From NCBI GenBank assembly GCA_958298945.1, contig OY282608.1, positions 18,205,933 to 18,269,932 of the forward strand: a stretch of 64,000 nt of DNA. The letters are read 5' to 3'. The notes beneath the pieces are model-generated. The model did not search any database. It saw only the letters and a program-made list of their open reading frames with translations, and was not told the DNA's origin. The DNA comes from Atherix ibis (taxonomy: Eukaryota > Arthropoda > Insecta > Diptera > Athericidae). Positions 1 to 13,760 of this stretch are shown here, piece after piece. A program made the position numbers and the translations under genes. How positions within the stretch are numbered: position 1 is the stretch's first letter; each line of letters starts with the position of its first letter.

Positions 1-1008
1 AACCAACAAACCAACAAAACAACAAGCCAACAAGCCAACAAACCAACAAACCAACAAGCCAACAAACCACCAAACCAACAGACCAACAAGCCAACAAACC
101 AACAAGCCAACAAACCAATAAACCAACAAACCAAGTAACCAAAAAGCCAACGAACTAACAAACCAACAAGTGAACAAGCCAACAAACCAACAAACCAACA
201 AAGCAACAAGCCAACAAGCCAACAAACCAACAAACCAACAAGCCAACAAATCAACAAACCAACAAGCCAACAAGCCAACAAACCAACAAACCAACAAGCC
301 AACAAACCAACAAACCAAAAAACCAACTAATCAACAAACCAACAAGCAAGCAAGCCAAAAAACCGACAGACCAACAAGCCAACAAACCAACAAACTAAGT
401 AACTAACAAGCCAACAAACCAACAAGCCAACAAGCCAACAAACCAACTAACCAACAAACCAACAAACCAACAAACCAATAAACCAAAAAACCAACAAACA
501 AACAAACCAACAAACCAACAAACCAACAAACCAACAAGCCAACAAGCCAACAAACCAACAAACCAACAAACCAACAAGCCAACAAACCAACAAACCAACA
601 AACCAACAAAACAACAAACGAACAAGCCAACAAGCCAACAAACCAACAAACTAACAAACCAACAAGCCAAGAAACGAACAAGCCAACAAGCCAACAAACC
701 AACAAACCAACAAACCAACCAACCAACAAACCAACAAACGAACAAGCCAACAAGCCAACAAACCAACAAACCAACAAACCAACAAACCAACAAACCAACA
801 AACCAACAAACGAACAAGCCAACAAGCCAACAAACCAACAAACCAACAAACCAACAAGCCAACAAACCAACAAGCCAACAAACCAACAAACCAACAAACC
901 AATTAACCAAAAAGCCAACAAACCAACAAACCAACAAGCCAACAAGCCAACAAACCAACAAACCAACAAACCAACAAGCCAACAAACCAACAAGCCAACA
1001 AGCCAACA
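1..1008 (+). repeat. 1008-bp tandem duplication, copy 1
   Basis: The period is 126 octamers. Bases 1-595 align with 1009-1603 through shared rare variants: acaacaag near 19 and 1027, ccaccaaa next to ccaacaga near 70 and 1078, the ccaagtaa anchor at 131 and 1139, tgaacaag at 171 and 1179, and ctaagtaactaac at 395 and 1403. Differences are few, for example ccaacgaa near 151 against ccaacaaa near 1159, and a t-unit near 250 against a g-unit near 1258. The left edge of the copy is cut by the window. Confidence 0.85.
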
Positions 1009-1603
1009 AACCAACAAACCAACAAAACAACAAGCCAACAAGCCAACAAACCAACAAACCAACAAGCCAACAAACCACCAAACCAACAGACCAACAAGCC
1101 AACAAACCAACAAGCCAACAAACCAATAAACCAACAAACCAAGTAACCAAAAAGCCAACAAACTAACAAACCAACAAGTGAACAAGCCAACAAACCAACA
1201 AACCAACAAAGCAACAAGCCAACAAGCCAACAAACCAACAAACCAACAAGCCAACAAAGCAACAAACCAACAAGCCAACAAGCCAACAAACCAACAAACC
1301 AACAAGCCAACAAACCAACAAACCAAAAAACCAACTAATCAACAAACCAACAAGCAAGCAAGCCAAAAAACCGACAGACCAACAAGCCAACAAACCAACA
1401 AACTAAGTAACTAACAAGCCAACAAACCAACAAGCCAACAAGCCAACAAACCAACTAACAAACAAACCAACAAACCAACAAACCAATAAACCAAAAAACC
1501 AACAAACAAACAAACCAACAAACCAACAAACCAACAAACCAACAAGCCAACAAGCCAACAAACCAACAAACCAACAAACCAACAAGCCAACAAACCAACA
1601 AGC
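1009..1603 (+). repeat. 1008-bp tandem duplication, copy 2 (partial)
   Basis: Matches bases 1-595. The match is lost near 1600, where this copy runs into a ccaagtaa-ccaaaaag-gcaacaaa anchor at 1619 while copy 1 continues with an acaacaaa-cgaacaag string. One clear difference inside the match is the unit after ccaactaa near 450/1458. Confidence 0.8.
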
Positions 1604-2340
1604 CAACAAACCAACAAACCAAGTAACCAAAAAGGCAACAAACTAACAAACCAACAAGCCAACAAGCCACCAAACCAACAAACCAACAAAGCAACAAGCC
1701 AACAAGCCAACAAACCAACAAACCAACAAGCCAACAAACCAACAAACCAACAAACCAACAAACCAACAAACCAACAAACCAACAAACCAACAAGCCAACA
1801 AACCAACAAACCAAAAAACCAACAAACCAACAAACCAACAAGCCAACAAGCTAACAAACCAACAAACCAACAAGCCAACAAACCAACAAACAAAGTAACC
1901 ATCAAGCCAACAAACCAACAAACCAACAAGCCAACAAGCCAACAAACCAACAAACCAACAAACCAACAAACCAACAAACCAACAAACCAAAAAACCAACA
2001 AACCAACAAATCAACAAACCAACAAACCAACAAACCAACAAACCAACAAGCCAACAAGCCAACAAACAAACAAACCAACAAACCAACAAGCCAACAAACC
2101 AACAAGCCAACAAACCAACAAACCAAGCAACCAAAAAGCCAACAAACTAACAAACCAACAAGCCAACAAGCCAACAAACCAACAAACCAACAAAGCAACA
2201 AGCCAACAAGCCAACAAACCAACAAACCAACAAGCCAACAAACCAACAAACCAACAAACCAACAAACCAACAAACCAACAAACCAACAAACCAACAAGCC
2301 AACAAGCCAACAAGCCAACAAGCCAACAAACCAACAAACC

Positions 2341-2580
2341 AACAAGCCAACAAACCAACAAGCTAACAAGCCAACAAACCAACAAGCCAACAAGCCAACA
2401 AACCAACAAACCAATAAACCAACAAACCAACAAACCAACAAACCAACAAACCAACAAGCCAACAAACCAACAAACAAATAAACCAACAAACCAAAAAACC
2501 AACAAACCAACAAACCAACAAACCAACAAACCAACAAGCCAACAAGCCAACAAACCAACAAACCAACAAACCAACAAGCC
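2341..2580 (+). repeat. 520-bp spaced duplication, copy 1
   Basis: The string beginning agctaacaagccaac at 2360 recurs at 2880, followed by the same ccaataaa and caaataaa variants in the same order. The offset is 65 octamers. A single change distinguishes the copies near 2515/3035 (caaaccaac against caaatcaac). Confidence 0.75.
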
Positions 2581-2860
2581 AACAAACCAACAAACCAACA
2601 AAGCAACAAGCCAACAAGCCAACAAACCAACAAACCGACAAGCCAACAAACCAACAAACCAACAAGGCAACAAGCCAACAAACCAACAAACCAACAAACC
2701 AACAAGCCAACAAACCAACAAGCCAACAAACCAACAACCCAACAAACCAAGTAACCAAAAAGCCAACAAACTAACAAACCAACAAGCCAAAAAGCCAACA
2801 AACCAACAAACCGACAAAGCAACAAGCCAACAAGCCAACAAACCAACAAACCAACAAGCC

Positions 2861-3100
2861 AACAAACCAACAAACCAACAAGCTAACAAGCCAACAAACC
2901 AACAAGCCAACAAGCCAACAAACCAACAAACCAATAAACCAACAAACCAACAAACCAACAAACCAACAAACCAACAAGCCAACAAACCAACAAACAAATA
3001 AACCAACAAACCAAAAAACCAACAAACCAACAAATCAACAAACCAACAAACCAACAAACCAACAAGCCAACAAGCCAACAAACCAACAAACCAACAAACC
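2861..3100 (+). repeat. 520-bp spaced duplication, copy 2
   Basis: Second copy of 2341-2580. On its right, an anchor followed by a ccaaaaag and a ccgacaaa unit (g of ccaagtaa at 3135) repeats the anchor string at 2751, so two offsets (520 and 384 bp) overlap here. This is a sign of more than one exchange event. Confidence 0.72.
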
Positions 3101-3347
3101 AACAAGCCAACAAACCAACAAGCCAACAAACCAAGTAACCAAAAAGCCAACAAACTAACAAACCAACAAGCCAAAAAGCCAACAAACCAACAAACCGACA
3201 AAGCAACAAACCAACAAACCAACAAAACAACAAGCCAACAAACCAACAAGCCAACAAACCAACAAGCCAACAAACCAACAAACCAACAAGCCAACAAGCC
3301 AACAAACTAACAAACCAACAAACTAACAAACCAACAAACGAACTAAC

Positions 3348-4403
3348 CAACATACCAACAAGCCAACAAGCCAACAATCCAACAAACCAACAAGCCAACA
3401 AGCCAACATACCAACAAACCAACAAACCAACCAGCCAACAAACGAAAAAACCAACAAACCAACAAACCAACAAGCCAACAAACCAACAAACAAATAAACC
3501 AACAAACCAAAAAACTAACAAACCAACAAGCCAACAAGCCAACAAACCAACAAGTCAACAAACCAACAAGCTAGCAAACCAACAAACCAACAAACCAACA
3601 AACCAACAAACCAACAAACAAATAAACCAACAAACCAAAAAACCAACAAACCAACAAACCAACAAACCAACAAACCAACAAGCCAACAAGCCAACAAGCC
3701 AACAAACCAACAAACCAACAAGCCAACAAACCAACAAGCCAACAAAACAACAAACCAACAAACCAAGTAACCAACAAACCAACAAACCATCAAACGAACT
3801 AAGCAACAAACCAACAAGCCAACAATCCAATAAACCAACAAACCAAGTAACCAAAAAGCCAACAAACTAACAAACCAACAAGCCAACAAACCAACAAGCC
3901 AACAAGCCAACAAACCAACAAACCAACAAAGCAACAAACCAAAAAACCAACAAACCAAAAAACCAACAAACCAACAAACCATCAAACGAACAAAGCAACA
4001 AGCCAACAAGCCAACAAACCAACAAACCAACAAGCCAACAAACCAACAAACCAACAATCCAACAAGCCAACAAACCAACAAACCAACAAACCAACAAGCC
4101 AACAAACCAACAAACCAACAAGCCAACAAACCAACAAACCAACAAACAAACAAGCCAACAAACCAACAAAACAACAAACCAACAAACCAACAAACCAAGT
4201 AACCAAAAAGCCAACAAACTAACAAACCAACAAGCCAACAAGCCAACAAACCAACAAACCAATAAAGCAACAAGCCAATAAGCCAACAAACCAACAAACC
4301 GACAAGCCAACAAACCAACAAACCAAGAAGCCAACAAGCCAACAAACCAACAAGCCAACAAGCCAACAAACCAACAAACCAACAAAGCAACAAGCCAACA
4401 AGC
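3348..4403 (+). repeat. 1056-bp tandem duplication, copy 1
   Basis: The period is 132 octamers. It is rich in variants scarce elsewhere: ccaacata, ccaaccag, cgaaaaaa, ccaacaag-ctagcaaa, ccatcaaa-cgaactaa and several ccaacaat. All recur in order 1056 bp later. Across the parts compared, the clearest difference is one base: t at 3826, g at 4882. The preceding string at about 3320-3347 (cgaactaa next to ccaacata) is not repeated, which places the left edge. Confidence 0.88.
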
Positions 4404-5463
4404 CAACATACCAACAAGCCAACAAGCCAACAATCCAACAAACCAACAAGCCAACAAGCCAACATACCAACAAACCAACAAACCAACCAGCCAACAAACG
4501 AAAAAACCAACAAACCAACAAACCAACAAGCCAACAAACCAACAAACAAATAAACCAACAAACCAAAAAACTAACAAACCAACAAGCCAACAAGCCAACA
4601 AACCAACAAGTCAACAAACCAACAAGCTAGCAAACCAACAAACCAACAAACCAACAAACCAACAAACCAACAAACAAATAAACCAACAAACCAAAAAACC
4701 AACAAACCAACAAACCAACAAACCAACAAACCAACAAGCCAACAAGCCAACAAGCCAACAAACCAACAAACCAACAAGCCAACAAACCAACAAGCCAACA
4801 AAACAACAAACCAACAAACCAAGTAACCAACAAACCAACAAACCATCAAACGAACTAAGCAACAAACCAACAAGCCAACAAGCCAATAAACCAACAAACC
4901 AAGTAACCAAAAAGCCAACAAACTAACAAACCAACAAGCCAACAAACCAACAAGCCAACAAGCCAACAAACCAACAAACCAACAAAGCAACAAACCAAAA
5001 AACCAACAAACCAAAAAACCAACAAACCAACAAACCATCAAACGAACAAAGCAACAAGCCAACAAGCCAACAAACCAACAAACCAACAAGCCAACAAACC
5101 AACAAACCAACAATCCAACAAGCCAACAAACCAACAAACCAACAAACCAACAAGCCAACAAACCAACAAACCAACAAGCCAACAAACCAACAAACCAACA
5201 AACAAACAAGCCAACAAACCAACAAAACAACAAACCAACAAACCAACAAACCAAGTAACCAAAAAGCCAACAAACTAACAAACCAACAAGCCAACAAGCC
5301 AACAAACCAACAAACCAATAAAGCAACAAGCCAATAAGCCAACAAACCAACAAACCGACAAGCCAACAAACCAACAAACCAAGAAGCCAACAAGCCAACA
5401 AACCAACAAGCCAACAAGCCAACAAACCAACAAACCAACAAAGCAACAAGCCAACAAGCCAAC
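4404..5463 (+). repeat. 1056-bp tandem duplication, copy 2
   Basis: Directly abuts copy 1. The match ends at about 5463, where copy 1 goes on to ccaacata and this copy goes on to plain ccaacaaa units. Near-identity with copy 1 implies a recent event or an assembly duplication. Confidence 0.88.
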
Positions 5464-5854
5464 AAACCAACAAACCAACAAAGCAACAAGCCAACAAGCC
5501 AACAAACCAACAAACCGACAAGCCAACAAACCAACAAACCAACAAGCCAACAAGCCAACAAGCCAACAAGCCAACAAACCAACAAGCCAAAAAGCCAACA
5601 AGCCAACAAACCAACAAGCCAACAAACCAAGAAACCAACAAGCCAACAAGCCAACAAACCAACAAACCAACAAACCAACAAGCCAACACACCAATAAACC
5701 AAAAAACCAACAAACCAAAAAACCAAGTAACCAAAAAGCCAACAAACTAACAAACCAAAAAGCCAACAAACCAACAAACCAGCAAGCCAACAAGCCAACA
5801 AACCAACAAACCAACAAACCAACAAACCAACAAACCAACAAACCAAAAAACCAA

Positions 5855-7470
5855 CAAACCAACAAACCAACAAACCAACAAACCAACAAAACAACAAACG
5901 AACAAGCCAACAAGCCAACAAACCAACAAACTAACAAACCAACAAGCCAACAAACCAACAAACGAACAAGCCAACAAGCCAACAAACCAACAAACCAACA
6001 AACCAACCAACCAACAAACCAACAAACGAACAAGCCAACAAGCCAACAAACCAACAAACCAACAAACCAACAAACCAACAAACCAACAAACGAACAAGCC
6101 AACAAGCCAACAAACCAACAAACCAACAAACCAACAAGCCAACAAACCAACAAGCCAACAAACCAACAAACCAACAAACCAATTAACCAAAAAGCCAACA
6201 AACCAACAAACCAACAAGCCAACAAGCCAACAAACCAACAAACCAACAAACCTACAAGCCAACAAACCAACAAGCCAACAAGCCAACAAACCAACAAACC
6301 AACAAAACAACAAGCCAACAAGCCAACAAACCAACAAACCAACAAGCCAACAAACCACCAAACCAACAGACCAACAAGCCAACAAACCAACAAGCCAACA
6401 AACCAATAAACCAACAAACCAAGTAACCAAAAAGCCAACAAACTAACAAACCAACAAGTGAACAAGCCAACAAACCAACAAACCAACAAAGCAACAAGCC
6501 AACAAGCCAACAAGCCAACAAACCAACAAACCAACAAGCCAACAAATCAACAAACCAACAAGCCAACAAGCCAACAAACCAACAAACCAACAAACCAACA
6601 AGCCAACAAACCAACAAACCAAAAAACCAACTAACCAACAAACCAACAAGCAAGCAAGCCAAAAAACCGACAAACCAACAAGCCAACAAACCAACAAACT
6701 AAGTAACTAACAAGCCAACAAACCAACAAGCCAACAAGCCAACAAACCAACAAACCAACAAACCAACAAACCAACAAACCAACAAACCAATAAACCAAAA
6801 AACCAACAAACAAACAAACCAACAAACCAACAAACCAACAAACCAACAAGCCAACAAGCCAACAAACCAACAAACCAACAAACCAACAAGCCAACAAACC
6901 AACAAGCCAACAAACCAACAAACCAAGTAACCAAAAAGGCAACAAACTAACAAACCAACAAGCGAACAAGCCACCAAACCAACAAACCAACAAAGCAACA
7001 AGCCAACAAGCCAACAAACCAACAAACCAACAAGCCAACAAACCAACAAACCAACAAACCAACAAACCAACAAACCAACAAACCAACAAACCAACAAACC
7101 AACAAGCCAACAAACCAACAAACCAAAAAACCAACAAACCAACAAACCAACAAGCCAACAAGCTAACAAACCAACAAACCAACAAGCCAACAAACCAACA
7201 AACCAACAAACTAAGTAACCAACAAGCCAACAAACCAACAAACCAACAAGCCAACAAGCCAACAAACCAACAAACCAACAAACCAACAAACCAACAAACC
7301 AACAAACCAACAAACCAAAAAACCAACAAACCAACAAATCAACAAACCAACAAACCAACAAACCAACAAACCAACAAGCCAACAATCCAACAAACAAACA
7401 AACCAACAAACCAACAAGCCAACAAACCAACAAGCCAACAAACCAACAAACCAAGCAACCAAAAAGCCAA
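5855..7470 (+). repeat. Second copy of 0.58-2.14 kb, offset about 5.28 kb
   Basis: Line 5881-5940 is identical to 601-660. Shared markers include acaacaaa-cgaacaag, ccaaccaa, ccaattaa (near 900 and 6180), ccaccaaa-ccaacaga (1078 and 6358), the tgaacaag unit, caagcaag, ctaagtaactaac (1403 and 6699) and ccaagcaa. The offset drifts from 5280 to about 5326 bp through small gains, mostly of whole octamers. The drift suggests an older event than the 1056- or 7252-bp duplications. Confidence 0.78.
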
Positions 7471-10249
7471 CAAACTAACAAACCAACAGGCCAACAAGCC
7501 AACAAACCAACAGACCAACAAAGCAACAAGCCAACAAGCCAACAAACCAACAAACCAACAAGCCAACAAACCAACAAACCAACAAACCAACAAACCAACA
7601 AACCAACAAACCAACAAACCAAAAAACCAACAAACCAACAAACCAACAAACCAACAAACCAACAAACCAACAAACCAACAAACCAACAAACCAACAAGCC
7701 AACAAACGAACAAACCAACAAACTAACAAACCAACAAGCCAACAAACCAACAAACCAACAAGCCAACAAACCAACAAACCAACAAACTAACAAGCCAACA
7801 AACCAACAAACCAACAAGCCAACAAGCCAACAAACCAACAAACCAACAAGCCAACAAACCAACAAGCCAACAAACCAACAAACCAAGTAACCAAAAAGCC
7901 AACAAACTAACAAACCAACAAGTCAACAAGCCAACAAACCAACAAACCAACAAAGCAACAAGCCAACAAGCTAACAAACCTACAAACCAACAAGCCAACA
8001 AACCAACAAACCAACAAACCAACAAGCCAACAAACCAACAAACAAATAAACCAACAAACCAACAAACCAACAATCCAACAAACCAACAAACCAACAAACC
8101 AAAAAACCAACAAACCAACAAACCAACAAGCCAACAAGCCAACAAGCCAACAAACCAACAAACCAACAAGCCAACAAGCCAACAAACCAACAAACCAACT
8201 AGCCAACAAATCAACAAACCAACAAACCAACAAGCCAACAAACCAACAAACAAATAAACCAACAAACCAAAAAACCAACAAACCAACAAACCAACAAACC
8301 AATAAACCAACAAACCAACAAACCAACAAACCAACAAGCCAACAAGCCAACAAGCCAACAAACCAACAAACCAACAAACCAACAAACCAACAAGCCAACA
8401 AACCAACAAACCAACAAACCAACAATCCAACAAACCAACAAGCAAACAAACTACCAAACCAACAAACCAAGTAACCAAAAAGACAATAAACTAACAACCC
8501 AACAAGCCAACAAGCCAACAAACCAACAAACCAACAAAGCAACAAGCCAACAAGCCAACAAACCAACAAATAGAACAAGCCAACAAACCAACAAACCAAC
8601 AAGCCAACAAGCCAACAAACCAACAAGCCAACAAACCAACAAGCCAACAAGCCAACAAGCCAACAAACCAACAAGCCAACATGCCAACAAGCCAACAAAC
8701 CAACAAGCCAACAAGCCAACAAACCAACAAACCAACAAACCAACAAGCCAACAAACCAATAAACCAAAAAACCAACAAACCAACAAACCAAGTAACCAAA
8801 AAGCCAACAAACTAACAAACCAACAAGCCAACAAACCAACAAACCAACAAGCCAACAAGCCAACAAACCAACAAACCAACAAGCCAACAAACCAACAAAC
8901 CAACAAACCAAAAAACCAACGAACCAACAAACCAACAAACCAACAAACCAACAAACGAACAAGCCAACAAGCCAACAAACCAACAAACCAACAAACCAAC
9001 AAGCCAACAAACCAACACGCCAACAAACCAACAAACCAACAAACCAAGTAACCAAAAAGCCAACAAACTAACAAACCAATAAGCCAAAAAGCCAACAAAC
9101 CAACAAACCAACAAAGCAACAAGCCAACAAGCCAACAAACCAACGAACCAACAAGCCAACAAACCAACAAACCAACAAGCCAACAAGCCAACAAACCAAC
9201 AAACCAACAAACCAACAAGCCAACAAACCAACAAACCAACAAGCCAACAAACCAACAAACCAACAAGCCAACAAACCAACAAGCCAACAAACCAACAAAC
9301 CAACAAACCAAAAAAACCAACAAACTAACAAACCAACAAACCAACAAACCAACAAACGAACAAGCCAACAAGCCAACAAACCAACAAACTAACAAACCAA
9401 CAAGCCAACAAACCAACAAACGAACAAGCCAACAAGCCAACAAACCAACAAACCAACAAACCAACAAACCAACAAACGAACAAGCCAACAAGCCAACAAA
9501 CGAACAAGCCAGCAAGCCAACAAACCAACAAGCCAACAAACCAACAAACCAAAAAACCCACAAACCAACAAACCAACAAGCAAACAAGCCAAAAAACCGG
9601 CAAACCAACAAACCAACAAACTAAGTAACTAACAAACCAACAAACCAACAAACCAACAAACCAACAAAACAACAAGCCAACAAGCCAACAAGCCAACAAA
9701 CCAACAAACCAACAAACCAACAAGCCAACAAACCAACAAACCAAAAAACCAACAAACCAACAAACCAACAAGCCAACAAGCGAACAAACCAACAAACCAA
9801 CAAACAAACAAGCCAACAAACTAACAAGCCAACAAACCAACAAACCAAATAACCAAAACGGCAACAAACTAACAAACCAACAAGCCAACAAGCCAACAAA
9901 TCAACAAACCAACAAAGCAACAAGCCAACAAGCCAACAAACCAACAAACCAACAAGCCAGCAAACCAACAAACCAACAAACCAACAAACCAACAAACCAA
10001 CAAACCAACAAACCAACAAACCAACAAATCAACAAACCAACAAACCAACAAACCAACAAGCCAACAAACCAACAAACCAAAAAACCAACAAACCAACAAA
10101 CCAACAAGCCAACAAGCTAACAAACCAACAAACCAACAAGCCAACAAGCTAACAAACCAACAAGCCAACAAGCCAACAAACCAACAAACCAACAAACCAA
10201 CAAACCAACAAACCAACAAACCAATAAACCAACAAAACAAAAAACCAAC

Positions 10250-10630
10250 AAACCAACAAACCAACAAACCAACAAACCAACGAACCAACAAGGCAACAAA
10301 CCAACAAACCAACAAACCAACAAACCAACAAGCCAACAAACCAACACGCCAACAAACGAACAAACCAACAAACCAAGTAACCAAAAAGCCAACAAACTAA
10401 CAAACCAATAAGCCAAAAAGCCAACAAACCAACAAACCAACAAACCAACGAACCAACAAGCCAACAAACCAACAAACCAACAAACCAACAAACCAATAAG
10501 CCAACAAACCAACACGCCAACAAACCAACAAACCAACAAACCAACAAACCAAGTAACCAAAAAGCCAACAAACTAACAAACCAATAAGCCAAAAAGCCAA
10601 CAAACCAACAAACCAACAAAGCAATAAGCC
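10250..10630 (+). repeat. Short higher-order repeat, two copies (168/176 bp)
   Basis: ccaacacg has its g at 10348 and 10516 (168 bp apart). The anchors lie at 10377 and 10553 (176 bp apart), so one octamer was gained between the two markers. The second copy reads ccaataag where others have ccaacaag, just before ccaacacg. The pair recurs at 17600 and 17768 in copy B of the 7.25-kb unit. Confidence 0.8.
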
Positions 10631-13419
10631 AACAAGCCAACAAACCAACGAACCAACAAGCCAACAAACCAACAAACCAACAAGCCAACAAGCCAACAAA
10701 CCAACAAACCAACAAACCAACAAGCCAACAAACCAACAAACCAACAAGCCAACAAACCAACAAACCAACAAGCCAACAAACCAACAAGCCAACAAACCAA
10801 CAAACCAACAAACCAAAAAAACCAACAAACTAACAAACCAACATACCAACAAACTAACAAACGAACAAGCCAACAAGCCAACAAACCAACAAACTAACAA
10901 ACCAACAAGCCAACAAACCAACAAACGAACAAGCCAACAAGCCAACAAACCAACAAACCAACAAACCAACAAACCAACAAACGAACAAGCCAACAAGCCA
11001 ACAAACCAACAAACCAACAAAGCATCAAGCCAACAAGCCAACAAGCCAACAAACCAACAAACCAACAAGCCAACAAGCCAACAAACCAACAAACCAACAA
11101 ACCAACAAGCCAACAAACCAACAAACCAACAAGCCAACAAACCAACAAACCAACAAACCAACAAACCAATAAACCAACAAACCAAGTAACCAAAAAGCCA
11201 ACAAACTAACAAACCAACAAGTGAACAAGCCAACAAACCAACAAACCAACAAAGCAACAAGCCAACAAGCCAACAAACCAACAAACCAACAAACCAACAA
11301 ACCAACAAACCAACAAGCCAACAAGCCAACAAACCAACAAACCAACAAACCAACAAGCCAACAAACCAACAAACCAAAAAACCAACAAACCAACAAACCA
11401 ACAAGCAAACAAGCCTAAAAACCGGCAAACCAACAAGCCAACAAACCAACAAACTAAGTAACTAACGAGCCAACAAACCAACAAGCCAACAAGCCAACAA
11501 ACCAACAAACCAACAAACCAACAAACCAACAAACCAACAAACCAACAAACCAATAAACCAAAAAACCAACAAACCAACAAACCAACAAAACAACAAGCCA
11601 ACAAGCCAACAAGCCAACAAACCAACAAACCAACAAACCAACAAGCCAACAAACCAACAAACCAAAAAACCAACAAACCAACAAACCAACAAGCCAACAA
11701 GCCAACAAACCAACAAACCAACAAACAAACAAGCCAACAAACTAACAAGCCAACAAACCAACAAACCAAATAACCAAAACGGCAACAAACTAACAAACCA
11801 ACAAGCCAACAAGCCAACAAACCAACAAACCAACAAAGCAACAAGCCAACAAGCCAACAAACCAACAAACCAACAAGCCAGCAAACCAACAAACCAACAA
11901 ACCAACAAGCCAACAAACGAACAAACCAACAAACTAACAAACCAACAAGCCAACAAACCAACAAACCAACAAGCCAACAAACCAACAAACCAACAAACTA
12001 ACAAGCCAACAAACCAACAAACCAACAAGCCAACAAGCCAACAAACCAACAAACCAACAAGCCAACAAACCAACAAGCCAACAAACCAACAAACCAAGTA
12101 ACCAAAAAGCCAACAAACTAACAAACCAACAAGTCAACAAGCCAACAAACCAACAAACCAACAATGCAACAAGCCAACAAGCCAACAAACCAACAAACCA
12201 ACAAGCCAACAAACCAACAAACCAACAAACCAACAAGCCAACAAACCAACAAACAAATAAACCAACAAACCAACAAACCAACAATCCAACAAACCAACAA
12301 ACCAACAAACCAAAAAACCAACAAACCAACAAACCAACAAGCCAACAAGCCAACAAGCCAACAAACCAACAAACCAACAAACCAAAAAAACCAACAAACT
12401 AACAAACCAACAAACCAACAAACCAACAAACGAACAAGCCAACAAGCCAACAAACCAACAAACTAACAAACCAACAAGCCAACAAACCAACAAACAAACA
12501 AGCCAACAAGCCAACAAACCAACAAACCAACAAACCAACAAACCAACAAACGAACAAGCCAACAAGCCAACAAACGAACAAGCCAACAAGCCAACAAACC
12601 AACAAGCCAACAAACCAACAAACCAAAAAACCAACAAACCAACAAACCAACAAGCAAACAAGCCAAAAAACCGGCAAACCAACAAGCCAACAAACCAACA
12701 AACTAAGTAACTAACGAGCCAACAAACCAACAAGCCAACAAGCCAACAAACCAACAAACCAACAAACCAACAAACCAACAAACCAACAAACCAACAAACC
12801 AATAAACCAAAAAACCAACAAACCAACAAACCAACAAAACAACAAGGCAACAAGCCAACAAGCCAACAAACCAACAAACCAACAAACCAACAAGCCAACA
12901 AACCAACAAACCAAAAAACCAACAAACCAACAAACCAACAAGCCAACAAGCCAACAAACCAACAAACCAACAAACAAACAAGCCAACAAACTAACAAGCC
13001 AACAAACCAACAAACCAAATAACCAAAACGGCAACAAACTAACAAACCAACAAGCCAACAAGCCAACAAACCAACAAACCAACAAAGCAACAAGCCAACA
13101 AGCCAACAAACCAACAAACAAACAAGCCAGCAAATCAACAAACCAACAAACCAACAAACCAACAAACCAACAAACCAACAAACCAACAAACCAACAAATC
13201 AACAAACCAACAAACCAACAAACCAACAAGCCAACAAACCAACAAACCAAAAAACCAACAAACCAACAAACCAACAAGCCAACAAGCTAACAAACCAACA
13301 AACCAACAAGCCAACAAGCTAACAAACCAACAAGCCAACAAGCCAACAAACCAACAAACCAACAAACCAATAAACCAACAAAACAAAAAACCAACAAACC
13401 AACAAACCAACAAACCAAC

Positions 13420-13760
13420 AAACCAACGAACCAACAAGCCAACAAACCAACAAACCAACAAACCAACAAACCAACAAGCCAACAAACCAACACGCCAACA
13501 AACCAACAAACCAACAAACCAAGTAACCAAAAAGCCAACAAACTAACAAACCAATAAGCCAAAAAGCCAACAAACCAACAAACCAACAAACCAACGAACC
13601 AACAAGCCAACAAACCAACAAACCAACAAACCAACAAACCAACAAGCCAACAAACCAACACGCCAACAAACCAACAAACCAACAAACCAAGTAACCAAAA
13701 AGCCAACAAACTAACAAACCAATAAGCCAAAAAGCCAACAAACCAACAAACCAACAAAGC
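13420..13760 (+). repeat. Short higher-order repeat, two copies (168 bp)
   Basis: ccaacacg has its g at 13494 and 13662 and the anchor g at 13523 and 13691, exactly 168 bp (21 octamers) apart at both markers. Repeated at 20746 and 20914 in copy B. Confidence 0.82.

Noticed and set aside
110..130. AATAAA polyadenylation signals and TAA/TAG stops in units such as ccaataaa and ctaacaaa
   Set aside because: They are single-base variants of the octamer found throughout the array, with no associated gene.
12164..12466. Plus-strand frame with a genuine ATG (copy at 19416)
   Set aside because: The ATG comes from one ccaacaatgcaac variant, and the 100 residues are pure repeat. It exists twice only because the 7.25-kb block is duplicated.
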